Source of the DNA: Dactylis glomerata
Taxonomy: Eukaryota; Streptophyta; Magnoliopsida; Poales; Poaceae
Direction: 5' to 3'
DNA length: 64,000 nt
Assembly: GCA_007115705.1 (NCBI GenBank)
Contig: QXEO01000222.1
Coordinates: 4,219,176 to 4,283,175 of the forward strand
Both the position numbers and the translations under genes were made by a program. Position 1 is the stretch's first letter. The number at the start of each line of letters is the position of its first letter. Under the pieces are notes generated by a model that did no database searches, was not told the DNA's origin, and saw only the letters and a list, made by a program, of their open reading frames with translations. This document shows, one piece after another, positions 11,573-23,191 of this stretch.

Positions 11573-11606
11573 GTGAGCGCATCATCATCTGCTAGCTCAA
11601 AAGTAA
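11573..11606 (+). repeat. 34-bp direct repeat, right copy
   Basis: Perfect copy of 10392-10425. It is too long for an ordinary target site duplication. Confidence 0.9.
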
Positions 11607-11904
11607 CTTGCCAGCCTTCCATGTGTGGTTTCTAAAAATTTCATCTACTCCTCCGTCATAAATATCTAAGGCGCCCTAAAATCTCGCTGATCAACAGCTT
11701 AAAATTTTACTACGATTTATACTTACAATATTGAAAATATGTTCACAAAATTTGTATAAATATACATGGAACGAACGAGATTTGCAAGACCAATCTAGCA
11801 GTACCATTTATAAATTCTAAATCCATACAAAATGGTACATATTAGAGGTTAAAGTTGTGTACCAAAGACCGAGTGAAAAAAGCACGCCTTACAATCCAGA
11901 ATTA

Positions 11905-13345
11905 CTCCGCGACTTCAGACCAATAAGCCTAGTGTTATCTACAAGGTAGTTTCAAAATGTTTGGTAAATAGGCTGCATCCACTGCTTCAAGAAGACGTGG
12001 AGTGGAAAGTAGACGTGGTTAACCAAATTTTCATGCCACATAATGCGGAGGAAGTCCTGAAGATCATACTTCCAAAGACAGACAGTAAATATTTCATATC
12101 CTGGCAATTTGAGAAAATGGTATCTTTTCAGTCCGAAGTGCTTACAGACTAGCTCTGAATGAAAATATAGGCACCAATGCAAGCAACAACTCCAGCAAAG
12201 ATGGCGATCACGGACTCTGGAAAAACATTTGGAAGGAAAATGTTCCTCCAAAAGTCAGAGTGTTCTCTTGGAAACTAGCAACAGATTCCCTTACAGTACA
12301 TGAGAATCGCAGCCGACGAATTCCAAACTTAGTACCAACATGCCACATTTGTGGTTTGGACAATGAAACTGGGTATCATGCAGTAGTGGAGTGCACACCA
12401 GCAAGAGCACTTCGAAAGGAGATTATAAAAGTGTGGTCTCTTCCTATTGACCATGCCATGAGATATACAAGCAAGGATTGGATGTTTGTCTTTGCTTGAT
12501 AGCTTGGATGAGGATATGAAGGCAAAAGTCATGTTCATGTGGTGGCGTTCTTGGCACCACCCAAATGATTGTATATTTGGCAAGGGGGGTGCTAGATTCT
12601 CACACTCTATGAACTTCCTGAAAAACTACTATTTCCTCTGACCCATAATACTCTTCGCTAATACGGATGTATCTCACTAAAACGTGTCTAAATAAATCTA
12701 TATTAGTGAAAAGTAATATGGGTCGGAGGGAGTATGACTCTCTTCAGTTGATAAAAAAGGGGAACGCGGAAGTGGATATGAAAGGTAAAAATCTTGTGAC
12801 GAATACTGTTATAGTGCAAGAAAGAAAGGCACCGGAGGATAGGGAGCCAAACTGGGAAAGACCGGAGGAGGGCTGGATAAAGTACAATGTAAATGCAAGT
12901 TTTTTAGTTGATCGTTCTTCAGGTTCCCAGGGTGTTGTAGTTAGAGACCATGAGGGGAACATTATTTTGTCTGCCTGGGGCCAAATCAAGCATTGATAAA
13001 TAGCCCGGATCGCTGAAGCAATTTCTTGCTATGAGTGCCTGAAGCTAGCCATTGTTGCTCTTTGTAATCAGATACTTGTTGAGACTTGAGACAAACTGTC
13101 AAGCTATTCTGACTGCTTTTGATCCTGCAGGTGATGACCGGTCTGGAGTTAGAACCATTGCACATGACTTCAATCGGCTAATACCAGAAGGGAAGATCGT
13201 TAAGATAGTTTATAAAAATAGGAAAGAAAATAGCCTTGCTCATGAGATTGCAAAGTGTGTGGCTAGGGGGTTGTGTGATGGAGTTTTACAAGGTCAAGTT
13301 CCTTCCCGTGTGTTGGAATTGGCTTTGCATGATTGTAAGAATGCT
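11905..13345 (+). pseudogene. Decayed second LINE fragment (RT, zf-RVT and RNase H pieces)
   Basis: Three blocks occur in order. At 11905-12010 there is an RT finger-like piece (VIYKVVSKCLVNRLHPLL). At 12225-12500 lies the C-terminal LINE zinc-finger region, with VFSWKLATDSL and CHICGLDNETGYHAVVEC. At 12830-13330 lies an RNase H-like domain, with GWIKYNVNASF, GVVVRDHEGN, and later the HEIAKCVARG helix. Frames change between blocks, large parts are deleted, and a MITE (12632-12732) sits between the zinc finger and the RNase H part. It differs from the 7.7-kb LINE, which has no RNase H region here. Non-functional. Confidence 0.75.
12632..12732. mobile_element. Stowaway-type MITE inside the LINE fragment
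   Basis: 101 bp. The ends ttcctctgacccataatact and agtaatatgggtcggaggga are complementary with mismatches on the left, and TA flanks both sides (12630-12631, 12733-12734). It carries the internal TACGGATGTATCT motif seen in other copies here. Confidence 0.75.
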
Positions 13346-14827
13346 GTTTTTCTAATTAATACACAATTCCTTTTCAAAAAAATTAAAAAGCATGCCTTAC
13401 AGTTTGGGGTGGAGGGTGATGTCTTTCTTTTCTAAAATTGAAAGAAGTATTAAGGACATACATGAGCTCAGTTCATTGTGATACACGAAATAGTAAGTTG
13501 CCCACACAAATAATACTCCTTCTTGGACCATGATTTATCTTCTTGCCCTCATTTTCTCTGTCCATCAAGGATAACCTTGGTCATTGTCAAGGAATACTAG
13601 CTTACAAATAGCCCCTCAATGAGCATGTAAACGCTACCTCTCACTTGAATCAAATTCAAGTGGAGAGGCATGCACTCTTCAAGTGACCTCATAAATCTTG
13701 GGATCTCTATGATCCGAGTGACCTCGTAAGGATTGGGTCCTCGAGAAAAGGGGAATGTCGAGGTGGTATTTTTATTGAGGAATTCTCCTATGCTTGGAAA
13801 CATTCTCAACCGTCCACCGTAGGTGCATCCGACGGTTCAGGGTAGATGGTACCACCCTCTTAATCCGATCGAACCAACAGAGGCACCGTGACTACTCTTT
13901 CTTGTTGCTCCCCTTGGTTGTACCAGAAAAAATGGAGACTTCACATTATAGGAAGATGCAGAAACAAAGGATGGACATCGTCGTGGTTTTCGCCAATCAA
14001 AACGATATCCTCCGGACGGAGTTATTTGACGAGGCACGGAAGGTGAATCCCATTGGTGTCATGCCTGTGGCAATCTGGGCAAGGATGAAGGGATCAAAAA
14101 GTCGTTCCTTATTCAACTCTCCTTCTTGGACCCAAGATCCGAGTCCATCGTCTCCAAGGCGCCGCCTGGCTGAGGCGAGATGCATCCCCACGTTTCTAGC
14201 GTCCATTACGCGTGGGCGATGCATCCTTGATCCTTGGCTCGCCACTACAATTCGCATGCCTCTGGGTATTCACCATCTCCAAGCATGTACAATTGCTTCT
14301 TGAATCGCCAACATGAGCCATACCTAACACAAAACGGGGGACGCTGAGGGAGGTAGTGGGTTTAGCTCTATTTTCTCTTGAACAAACGATCTAACCCCTA
14401 CTCAAATCAGCAGTTGATCCGGAGGAAGTACTACTTTGAGGTGGGGAGCATCAGGAAATAGAATAATCATGAATTTTGGGTAACTAGCCAAGTTGCGGTA
14501 CCTCCCAAGCATCATAGAATCACTCGGTTTAGAGGTTCTAGCCACAAGTCAAGCTCTTCTCTCGTCGAAGGGTCTTCTATGTTCTAGCCACAAGTCAAGC
14601 TCGTCTGTCGTCAAATGGTCTTCTATGTAGCCTTGCTTTGTACTTGAGCCACTCTCAAATGACATCTTTGTCACATCTCCTAACATAGGAGGAGATCTAA
14701 TTCCAAGAGGCGGCCTTACAAACCCTACTAACATCGCATCACAACTACTAACTAGGGACGCCTCTTGCTCTCTAGCTATCTCAACTACAACAACAACACC
14801 ATATCACATGGCGCAGACAAAACATTG
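13346..14827. other. Intergenic stretch, no recognised gene
   Basis: Scattered open frames on both strands (for example 13794-14303 plus and 13997-14257 minus) have no recognisable domain, and their overlap argues against coding. A 24-bp-scale direct repeat around gttctagccacaagtcaagc occurs at 14537 and 14582. Confidence 0.4.
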
Positions 14828-14829
14828 TA

Positions 14830-14911
14830 CTCCGTCTGACCCATATTACTTGTCACTCATTTAGTACAAAGTTGTGCTAAATCAGTGACAAGTAATATGG
14901 GTTGGAGGGAG
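14830..14911. mobile_element. Stowaway-type MITE, 82 bp
   Basis: Near-perfect hairpin: ctccgtctgacccatattac at the left pairs with gtaatatgggttggagggag at the right. TA duplications lie at 14828-14829 and 14912-14913. Confidence 0.85.
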
Positions 14912-15074
14912 TAACTAAATTGTCCAGTCGAACCTTCATATAGTTTTGTATAGATTTTCCAATTGAAATCTATAGAAGTATGCAGTGGAGAACCCTACTA
15001 CATAACTTCAAAAGAAGTTGAACCATCAGTTATACTTATACCACTGACTTAATCTATCATCTGAAAAGCTTGGT

Positions 15075-15164
15075 ATATGGCTACACTTAATCTCTAGCTC
15101 GATCCAAGCATATCATACACCATCTCTTTGCTTGGATCGAGCTAGAGATTAAGTGTAGCCATAT
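15075..15164. repeat. Perfect 36-bp inverted repeat (hairpin) with 18-nt loop
   Basis: Arms 15075-15110 and 15129-15164 are exactly complementary. The loop-containing segment 15116-15130 is also complementary to 15192-15206 over 15 nt, so two alternative folds are possible. A 13-nt tandem duplication (gtgtagccatata) follows the right arm. Confidence 0.85.
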
Positions 15165-15204
15165 AGTGTAGCCATATACTAAACCGCGTTACAAAGAGAT
15201 GGTG

Positions 15205-15371
15205 TAAGTTGACTCACTCAATGTAAGATGGCGAAACTATTTTTATGTATTTTCTCCGTCTTATTAAATGACTCAACTTTATATATATTGATGTATCTAT
15301 CTACTGAAACACGAGTCTAGATACATCTCTATCTAGACAAAGTTGAGTCACTCAATGTAAGATGGAGGAAC
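15205..15371. mobile_element. Stowaway MITE (15250-15371) next to a MITE remnant
   Basis: 15250-15371 has complementary ends (tctccgtcttattaaatgac against gtcactcaatgtaagatgga, allowing a small offset) and TA flanks at 15248-15249 and 15372-15373. The piece at 15205-15242 repeats the right end (gactcactcaatgtaagatgg) and looks like the remnant of a second copy. Confidence 0.65.
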
Positions 15372-15863
15372 TATTGTTCAGTTAGTTTTGTCCAAAAGGA
15401 TCATGCATCTTGTGTCAACGAGCTAATATAAAAGCATTGGGGTCACCCTGAGTCCATGACCAAATCCTCCACTATATTAAACCTTCATAATCACTGTTTT
15501 AGTGGGCATGGAACGACATGAGCTTACCCAATCCCCTCTGCCTTAGAGCATGTCTAACAGCACCCATAAACGACCGACCCTTATAACCCAAGTACAGGCT
15601 CCCGAACTTGTATTTACGGGCCAAAAAAGTGCTGTCAGAGAACATCACCCGTATAAACAAACTGTAAATAAGCATATTCTTTTTTTACCTGGAATATTCC
15701 TTTTTTTCTCCTCCTTCTTCTTCCTCTAACCAGAGAAGCACTCCCGCACGACGCTCGCGCCGCCCATCAGACATGAACAACTTTTCCCCTCGCCCTATGG
15801 CCTCGCTCGCTCGCTTCCTCTCGTTTGCTCCCCAGTCTCCAGCAGCACAGTGCGCGCGGCGGC

Positions 15864-18800
15864 ATGGCGTGTGTGTGGGGACCCCGGATTACCCATCTGG
15901 AATACCCGATATGCATACAATTCACGATCCCATGATCAGTGTGTCATGAATCCACATATCCAAGTTGATAACAGAATTACATTATCCATTATAGTACCGA
16001 ATAATATTTAGAATTGGTCACATGACCAAGTATTATATTGCCACGCAGGGCAAGTCTACAATTAAGCAGCGGATACCAAGCAGCGCTGATGACCCACGTC
16101 ATGCCTACTACCCTACAGGCAACTGACTGGGAGACGTTCCTAGTTCGCACCGGCGTCATCGTATTCATCATCACCTTCCTCGTAGTCTTCTTCATAGTCT
16201 GACCAAGTTAATAGCCAGAGACGAAGCCGTGAGTACATTTTGGAATTGTACTCGCAAACCATCTAAGAGAGAGAGTTATGCAGTATGGCTGTAGCAAGGA
16301 TAGGCTCTAGTCTATTTTACTTTCTTTGAAAACACGGTTTTCTCGAGTCGATATAGCGTGTCCATAATCCATGTTCTACGACATCTCTATATCCTTATTA
16401 AAAATATTTACAAAATAGTTTTAGTAAAATCTCTAGGAAGGGGGAAACCCTTTTTATTTCAAAACCCAGGTCAATCAAACATGACCATCTCCATTCATAA
16501 AACCAGGTCAATCACACATGACCATCTCCAATTCCTCGGCAGTACCCTGCAAGTACTCTGAACCATACCCTTGCCACGGCAGTACCCTCCGAGTACTCCG
16601 TCCGGCACATTCCTCCATTTTTTCGAAACCCACTTTTAAAACCAAAATCGACACAGGTTAAGTATGGCCATCCCAACCGTCCATGACCGAGGACTCGGCT
16701 ATTCGAATAGATTTACACTCTGCAGAGATTGTACACTTTACCCATAATCATCCGGATACTCATCGTGTGGGCATCTTCCCTGCATAACATCATATGCCGC
16801 GACAAGCACCCGATCGTAGTTTTTCACCTGCCCACCTTAGCATAAGATCTACCGCCAAGAGGGGTATCCCTCAACACCAAAGCCCAAGTGGCTATTTGAC
16901 CCAGGAGTTGCGAATTCCCCAGCCCACTCGAGCCTTCGGAATGACACTACCCATAGTAGTCCTGTACTCACGGTAGCTCATTATTCAATGAGGGCTCTCG
17001 GCTTGTACCACTGCCCCCTGAAAAGGTGACAAAGCGAGCCTGGGTAACCGCTCCTACCCAGGGTGCCACAGAAAAGGTGTCCATGGTCGGACTGCCATTA
17101 CAATTTGTAGATCCCATACTAAGATGAACAAACTACTCCGCTACGCCCCGTCCCATACCAGGGTAATTGTAGTTGCACTGGTTAATTGGTTTGGCGAACA
17201 CTTATACACAATGCCCTTTTTCATAAATCCTCCTCCCCTTTTCTCCATTTTCCAGAACATATTTTCCTGAAAACATTTCAGTGGAATAGAGCACTATTCC
17301 AAGTTTTTTGAAATCATTTTTCAAAGTCCCATTTGAGTGTTCCCAACCTAGAGTTTTTGCTCCACTACAAGGTTTATCAAAGGCCATGATGCTAAGCATC
17401 ATGCCACTAACCCAGGGGATAAGTATGTGTCAAGAGGGGTCATCAAGGAGGATGATAACAGTTGACTCGTGGAGCCAAGTCACCAACAGTTGCTATAGAG
17501 AGGTAATAGCAATGTGTAAACATGCATTTTCATAAACATTGATAAAACGTGCAATAAGTAAAACTAGGATCAGATATGCAACAAGTTTAGATGGCTTGCC
17601 TTGGTTGGCCTATCCCTGGTCTTCTTCTTCCCGATACTCAAATATCTCCCCCTCTTCGGTGCACTCATTCTCGTTCGAATTACCTGCACTCGACGGAGAC
17701 GGCGGTCGTCGATGGGTGCACACCGTGGCTGCTTGGAGGCGGAGGTGACGCAAAGGACGGTGCATCGTCGAGTGGCAGCTCTGCATGGTCGTCCCCGACG
17801 CGCAGACAGCTCCCTGGTTGACAGCACGGTCGCCGGCGGGCTCGGCACCGGGATGGACTGCGCGGACATACTCGAAGGCGGCGATCTTCTAGCGATTCCT
17901 GGATAGGGAAACTTCGGCGTCAGGGTTGCCAAAAGAGAGAGACAGGAAGAGAGTACAGAGAGGGAGTATAGAGGGAGGGACAGAGGCCGGCATCCTCGGT
18001 CGACGCGACTTGGAGAATGATGAGCTCCGGCTTGGTTTTCGGCCAGAGAGGAACAGAGCAGGGCTTTGCCTCTGGTGCCTATGAGATGGGGAGTAGAGGG
18101 ATTTGAGTTGAGTGCAGGTGGGTTCGTGGCTATGGGAGGCTCGAGATCGATTTTAAACGGGACGGTGCCGGTGTCCTGCCAGACGTGGCGTGAGTGGACT
18201 GGCTGTGGCGGGCGGCGAGAGTGGCCCGGAGGAAGGGTACAAATAGAGGAGTTGGTACCGCGCCAGCGTGTGTAGGAAGGTGAGTCGTGGTCACGGGCGA
18301 TAGGCTTTGCCCCGGGAAGGTCGGTCGGCTCGGAGGCGAGACGACGACTACGCGCACGCCAGGTGTTCGACGGAAGAACGTCTACCAGGATGCGGTCGGG
18401 AGAGACGGGAAGGAAAAGTCTAAGGGCTATCTCTTGCCGGGGAAGGCTCTAGGGGTCACAGGGGAGTCCACTGGCGAGGCTACGAGGGCTATGGCTGCCT
18501 TTCCAATCCCTTGGTCGACAAGGGTGCTCCGAGAGCATGCCAGCAACATTGGTGCGATCCAAGCAGAAAGGACAAGCTGGAGGGTACGTGAGGGTGGCAG
18601 GTGCGGTGCTGGATGTGTCCAAATGTCGATGGTCTGGCTGTAGAGAGAAATAGAGGACCGACAGCAAGAGTTCTAAGATTTTGCCAAGGCATGCATATGC
18701 CCCTCTCCCTTCCTTCCTCTCCAAGGATAACCAGCCAGGAGTGGTACTGTAGCAGATGCTAGGGTCGACCAGAGAGAGAGAGATATATCCAGGAGAGGTC

Positions 18801-20513
18801 ATGGTGATGGTTAGATGGTGCTTGAATTTGATTTGAGAAAAGTGAGATGGAAATAGAGATTAATATGGGCATAGATGGGTTTTGAATTAGAACTAGATCC
18901 AAATAATTTTCAAGCAATGGCACGCTCAAAAATAAAATAGGTGTGTGATTTGATTCGGTGAAGATGATGCCCAAAAACTGAGAATTACATGAGTTGTTTT
19001 GATCCTAAGAGTATGTCCAAAATTGAAGAAATTGATTTGAACTATCCTTTGAATTTTATGTTATTGTACCAAGGTAAGGTTTTAAGTTCAAAAGGTTCTA
19101 CTTCCATAGCAAGACCCAATAGACTTTTCTCAAAAATTATTGATGCACCAAAGTGCATGAAATGGCATATGCGGCATTAACATGCATTTTGTTAAAAAGA
19201 GAAAGGAATAACGAAAATAATTTTCTAGAAATTGTTTTTGAGAAGGAGTGATATGATACTACATATCAGTCAAACTTCCTATTTTTTTTATTTGGGAGAA
19301 GTTTTTGAAAAAGCTTGATAAAATAGGAAAAATAGTTTTGTAGTCAAAACAAGGAAGAAATAGGTTTTTGAGGTTTTTGAGATAGGTTGGGCCATGTGCC
19401 AAATTGTAGCCCATAGCTACACATAAAGTCATAAAAAGGCAACTCATCAGACAAAGCCAACACATTAGCAACCAATCTTGCATCACTAGGACAAGGTCAG
19501 AACAAGTGCTCATTAATGATCGCGCCATGGGAAGTTTAAAATGAGTTTCAAATAAGGGAAGAAAGTCTTTGTAAATATTTTCAAAAACTATTGGAGACCT
19601 AAATATCTCCTTTACCAATTTTTCTCAAAGGTACCTTGAAAATCACTTATCAAAGGTTTATAAAATAGTAGTTTTATAAAATAGTGGGATCACAACACTA
19701 TGTCCCTATAGTTTTATAAATACTTAGTTTCGGTAAAGCCCTTGTTTTAAAATGGTCTTGGCTCCTATTTTGGAAAATAAAACATTTAAAAAATAAAGGA
19801 GGTGCCAAGATACTTTGTTTGGAACTAAAATCTAGAAGCACAAATGATGGCATTATCACAAGAACACAAGGATTGTGTTGATCCACAAACTTATTTGCCA
19901 TACAACACTCTTGCAAACATAATTTACACAACAAACCAGGCAAACATGCAGGAAACGCTATTTTACTTATTTAGTTGCAAAAAGTTTTTGTTGGCCCTCA
20001 TTTTTTTTGCATTACTAAACTCTGCTTAAATAGGGTTACAAAAATTGGGGTGTTACAGTGTGCTGCCCCACCCAGCCCCCTCACCGTGGCCACCCTCTCC
20101 GCTCGCCGCCGCATCGCGACTTTCACCGTGCCGGCCTACCACCCCCAGTCGTCGCGGCTCTCTTAGCGTCAGTGGCTCCCCTCTGAAAATGCGCCCCGTG
20201 CTCGGCTGCGGTCCGAGGCCTCCATGGCCGACCCGGTCGAGGAGAGCCTCCCCGCCGCGCCGGCGCCAACAGGGCCGTCGGAGACCCTGCCCCGACCACA
20301 GACCAGGTCGGCGCACGTCAGCTCCAATTTCTGAGTTTATTTTTACCTGCAATTTCCGAGTTCTGGTTGCTTCGTTCTGTTTCTTTCTGATGAATAATGG
20401 TATCTTCGACTTTCCTCTGTTCGTTCGTGTGCAGCACATGGAATTGGAAAGGCTACAACATTCGCTACCAGTACGCCGGAACGTCTGGCCCTGCATTGGT
20501 TCTAATCCATGGT
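15864..20513 (+). pseudogene. Captured 5' fragment of a chloroplast alpha/beta-hydrolase (chlorophyll dephytylase-like)
   Basis: Exon 1 starts at ATG 15864, is cut after 5 nt by S1, and resumes at 20058-20306. It encodes a Ser/Ala/Arg-rich, transit-peptide-like N-terminus (MACAAPPSPLTVATLSARRR) and then an acidic linker. A 128-nt intron (20307-20434) with GT and AG borders follows. Exon 2 (20435-20513) encodes TWNWKGYNIRYQYAGTSGPA followed by LVLIHG, the start of the hydrolase fold up to the oxyanion-hole strand. The nucleophile Ser and the remaining fold are absent, so homology ends mid-domain. A TAG after SSRLS in exon 1 is in frame. The WNW...GPALVLIHG block is what I recall for the plastid CLD1 (At5g38520-like) family; the exact subfamily is unverified. 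Non-functional. Confidence 0.75.
15874..20057. mobile_element. S1: 4.2-kb solo LTR or LTR-like insertion
   Basis: Begins TGTGGGGACCCCGG, ends GGGTGTTACA, and is flanked by gtgtg on both sides (15869-15873, 20058-20062). Removing it with one duplication restores the reading frame of the captured hydrolase exon, which confirms the boundaries. I found no second copy of the ends inside, no primer site and no retroviral-type protein, so a solo LTR from a large-LTR (LARD-like) family is the simplest reading. Scattered GC-rich open frames at 17.5-18.8 kb have no recognisable domain. Confidence 0.8.
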
Positions 20514-20965
20514 TCCGCCTCCCTGCCGCCGCCGCCGACCGCTTCCTCACGTGCTTGCTCGCAGGCCACGTTCGACCTCGTCGGCCGCCGCCTGCTGGTG
20601 CTCGCCCGGCCACCGGACCTCCAAATCGAACCCAATCCGTCGGTAATCGGTCCGTACGAGAACGAATAGCCGGAAATTGCAAGAAATTTGGCCGGAATCG
20701 AAGCTCGGTGGCGAGATTTTGCCGGATTCCGGTGAGTCTCCCCGCTCGTCTATAGTAGTTGGGCTGAATGTTCCGTCCCGCCAAACGATACAGGTCGAGT
20801 TCAGTTCGGCCTCGAAACCCTTGTTTGTGCAGGCTGAATGAGGATTTATGAGTCGACCCTTATTTTTTTTACGGATCTTGTGATTTAAGGGTGCTGATCT
20901 ACGCCATTTTTTTTATAGCAAAAACCCGTAAGTAACGGTTATTTTAAAGGTTTGGTCCCTTTACA
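20514..20965 (+). other. Unidentified sequence in H2 downstream of the captured exon
   Basis: Directly after the hydrolase homology ends at 20513 the sequence becomes a Pro/Ala/Arg-coding GC-rich tract (20514-20680) of unrelated character. It may be a second captured fragment. From 20690 it is AT-richer and leads to the TIR. No gene identified. Confidence 0.4.
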
Positions 20966-20987
20966 GGTGCTGTTAGACATACTCTTA

Positions 20988-22890
20988 GGTTCTCGTCCTA
21001 CGAACTTACAAGGACACTTGAGCAACAGAGCAAGTAACACTTAACAAGCTAGTTAATAGCCTACTTAAAAGCCTTACACCTATTCGTAATGCCTGGCTAG
21101 GTAGGCCATTTTAGGGAGTTCAACTGTTCAAGCCTAGCAGTAACAGTGTGTGTGCGCATAATTTCCTTCCTGCCACAGTGAAGCTATCGTGGTAATAATG
21201 CCTAGCTAGGCGATATGTTGGCCAACCACCAAGACTATGTCCATATACACGGGCCCCTAAAACAGTGTAGACAAGTTAAGAAGACGTACACCCATGTGGT
21301 AGGTACGACCAGCCTCCCCAGCTAGAGAAGCTGATTTTGGTGACCGGCCAAGGAGTATGTCATTAATCAAGATTCCTTTGCTTGGGTCAGCTTATTAGAC
21401 CGTAGGCACAACAACCAGGTCGTCAAATGCATGAATGGCCCATGTGTTGGGTTGGACAGGGGGCATGGCACTGATGACTGATAGCAGGGACGTCGACGAT
21501 GTTGTTTCCATTGTCTAAAAATGGAAGCACAAACACTTGTTTAAGGGCACGTAAGTTGGTTGCAGCATTGGCATACAGGACCTATATGTATATATACTCG
21601 ATGATTTGATGTGCCATGTACCTACTCCACAGAAATTAGAGTGTAAAACATGAATGACGGATGCATGGACTCATGAAGAGAAATCGGTGCTTCTTTTGGG
21701 GGCCGGCCAGACACAGCAAGCCATGAGACGGGAAAGTCGCGCGTCCCGCAGAAATTCCACGGAGATGATGAGGAGGATCTGCTTGGATACTTGGAGCCCA
21801 TGTAAAGTCGCGGATGCCCTTGGAAAAGGCGTGAGACCAAGCAAAGCATGTACATGGAGGCATGCATGGCGCGTAGCCGTGCTTTTCATGGAGCTGTCTC
21901 TGCACGCCGTGCCGGCGGGGCAAGCCATCATCATTGGCGGGAGAGGTTAAGTAGCCTTTGTCGCACCATGCCGTTGATCCCGCTGACGGCTCACCTTGTG
22001 GTTCGTACTAGCAACTAGTGGAATACTCATCGGAGAGCTAAATCAGGCTCGACGTACTCCCTCCCGTTCTCAATTATACATACTAAGATGTTTATATATT
22101 TTAATTTATGGATTTGCTATAAATCAGGCGCATGATCCATAACTAGAGATTAGTCTTCTTTCTCTTCCAGCCTTCTTCCACCTCCACCTCTAGATGCTAT
22201 GGTTGATGATCTCGCCGGAGATGGAGACGGCGCGGCTGGCCGCAGCGTCACTGGCCGAGACGAGGAAAGGACCTCGCCGAGCAGGAGAGGACGCGGCTGG
22301 CCGCGGCGTCGCCGGCGGAGACGAGGAAAGGAACTTAGGGTTTTGGGTGCTGGGGTTCTTAGGGTTTAGGGTGTGCGGGCTCGCCGGAGTTTGTTCGCCG
22401 GAGTTAGGAGAGGTTTAGAGGAAGGTCGGGGCAAATCTTAAGATTTAGGGTGTGGGGGCTCGCCGAAGTTGGAGGCGGAGGGCAGAGGAGGAAGGCGACT
22501 GGTCTCACCCCCTTTAATTTAATGTGAACTACATACATAATGCAAGTAACACATAAATACATAGTACTAAAATGTGTGGAGAAAATACGGTTCAGAAAAA
22601 ACTATGACATCGCATAATATTCCAAATACATGTGATCGTGTTGAATGAATTGATTGATTGGGACCAACCTATGGATTTTGAGGGTGACTGGCTCGACATT
22701 GCCGCTATGGATATTGTGCTTAATTCCTCCAATCCTAGCCGTCCATTGATTGTATTGCTTTGACTATCGAGATGAACATAATGTTATATTCGCTTTGATC
22801 TATAAATTGTCCATGATTCGATACAATTCTGTACTAAGTTGTATTGAATCATCTGACACTTATTATTGATTGGAGGGAATAGTTTCGATG
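20988..22890. other. Intergenic stretch, nothing coding recognised
   Basis: Contains a single Stowaway-like end (actccctcccgttctcaatt near 22057) without a clear partner. It also holds a GC-rich segment at 22190-22500 with two copies of a block containing gcggctggccgc, and leader-like CCTAAACCCTAA words on the minus strand. The latter could be the 5' region of a lost gene. Confidence 0.4.
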
Positions 22891-22896
22891 GAAAAT

Positions 22897-23050
22897 GCGG
22901 ATATACAGTACCGTGCTTTATTTTTCTATTTATGCAAATATAGTGCAGTACAATTAACTAGAGAGGTGGAGTTGCAGTACGCTACAGTCAACTTTTCGGC
23001 TGTTTGTTGATTCTTCATGGATTGCAGGATGAGCCCAGATGAATGGATCG
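22897..23050 (+). repeat. Direct repeat flanking the exonuclease gene, copy 1
   Basis: Matches 24547-24665 (gcggatatacagtacc... to ...gagcccagatgaatg) with an extra 34 bp or so in this copy around 22962-22996. This copy lies in the 3' flank of the minus-strand exonuclease gene. Confidence 0.8.
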
Positions 23051-23191
23051 ATCTTTTGGTTGCATTGACTAGAGTATGCAGTTCTACATGGCACGGGAAA
23101 TCTCGAAGATTCGCACACCACACCACACACATCTACGATCATCCACCTAAATATTGAGATGATCAACATGGCTATTGTAGCCTTGTAGCTT

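Larger units (their letters stand above)
15546..20984. mobile_element. H2: PIF/Harbinger-type element carrying a host gene fragment (Pack-type), split by S1
   Basis: Terminal inverted repeats GAGCATGTCTAACAGCACC (15546-15564) and its complement at 20966-20984 match at 18 of 19 positions. TTA duplications lie at 15543-15545 and 20985-20987. With S1 and one of its duplications removed, the element is about 1.25 kb. It contains the first two exons and intervening intron of an alpha/beta-hydrolase gene, then GC-rich sequence of unknown origin, then about 280 bp leading to the right TIR. No transposase of its own is visible, so it is non-autonomous. Its ends resemble those of H1 and H4. Confidence 0.85.

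Noticed and set aside
13794..14303. 169-codon plus-strand frame
   Set aside because: No recognisable domain, and a competing minus-strand frame covers the same DNA; insufficient support for a gene.
22335..22375. Interstitial telomere-like TTAGGG/TTTAGGG words
   Set aside because: Too few and irregular for a telomeric array; CCTAAACCCTAA words are common in plant gene leaders.
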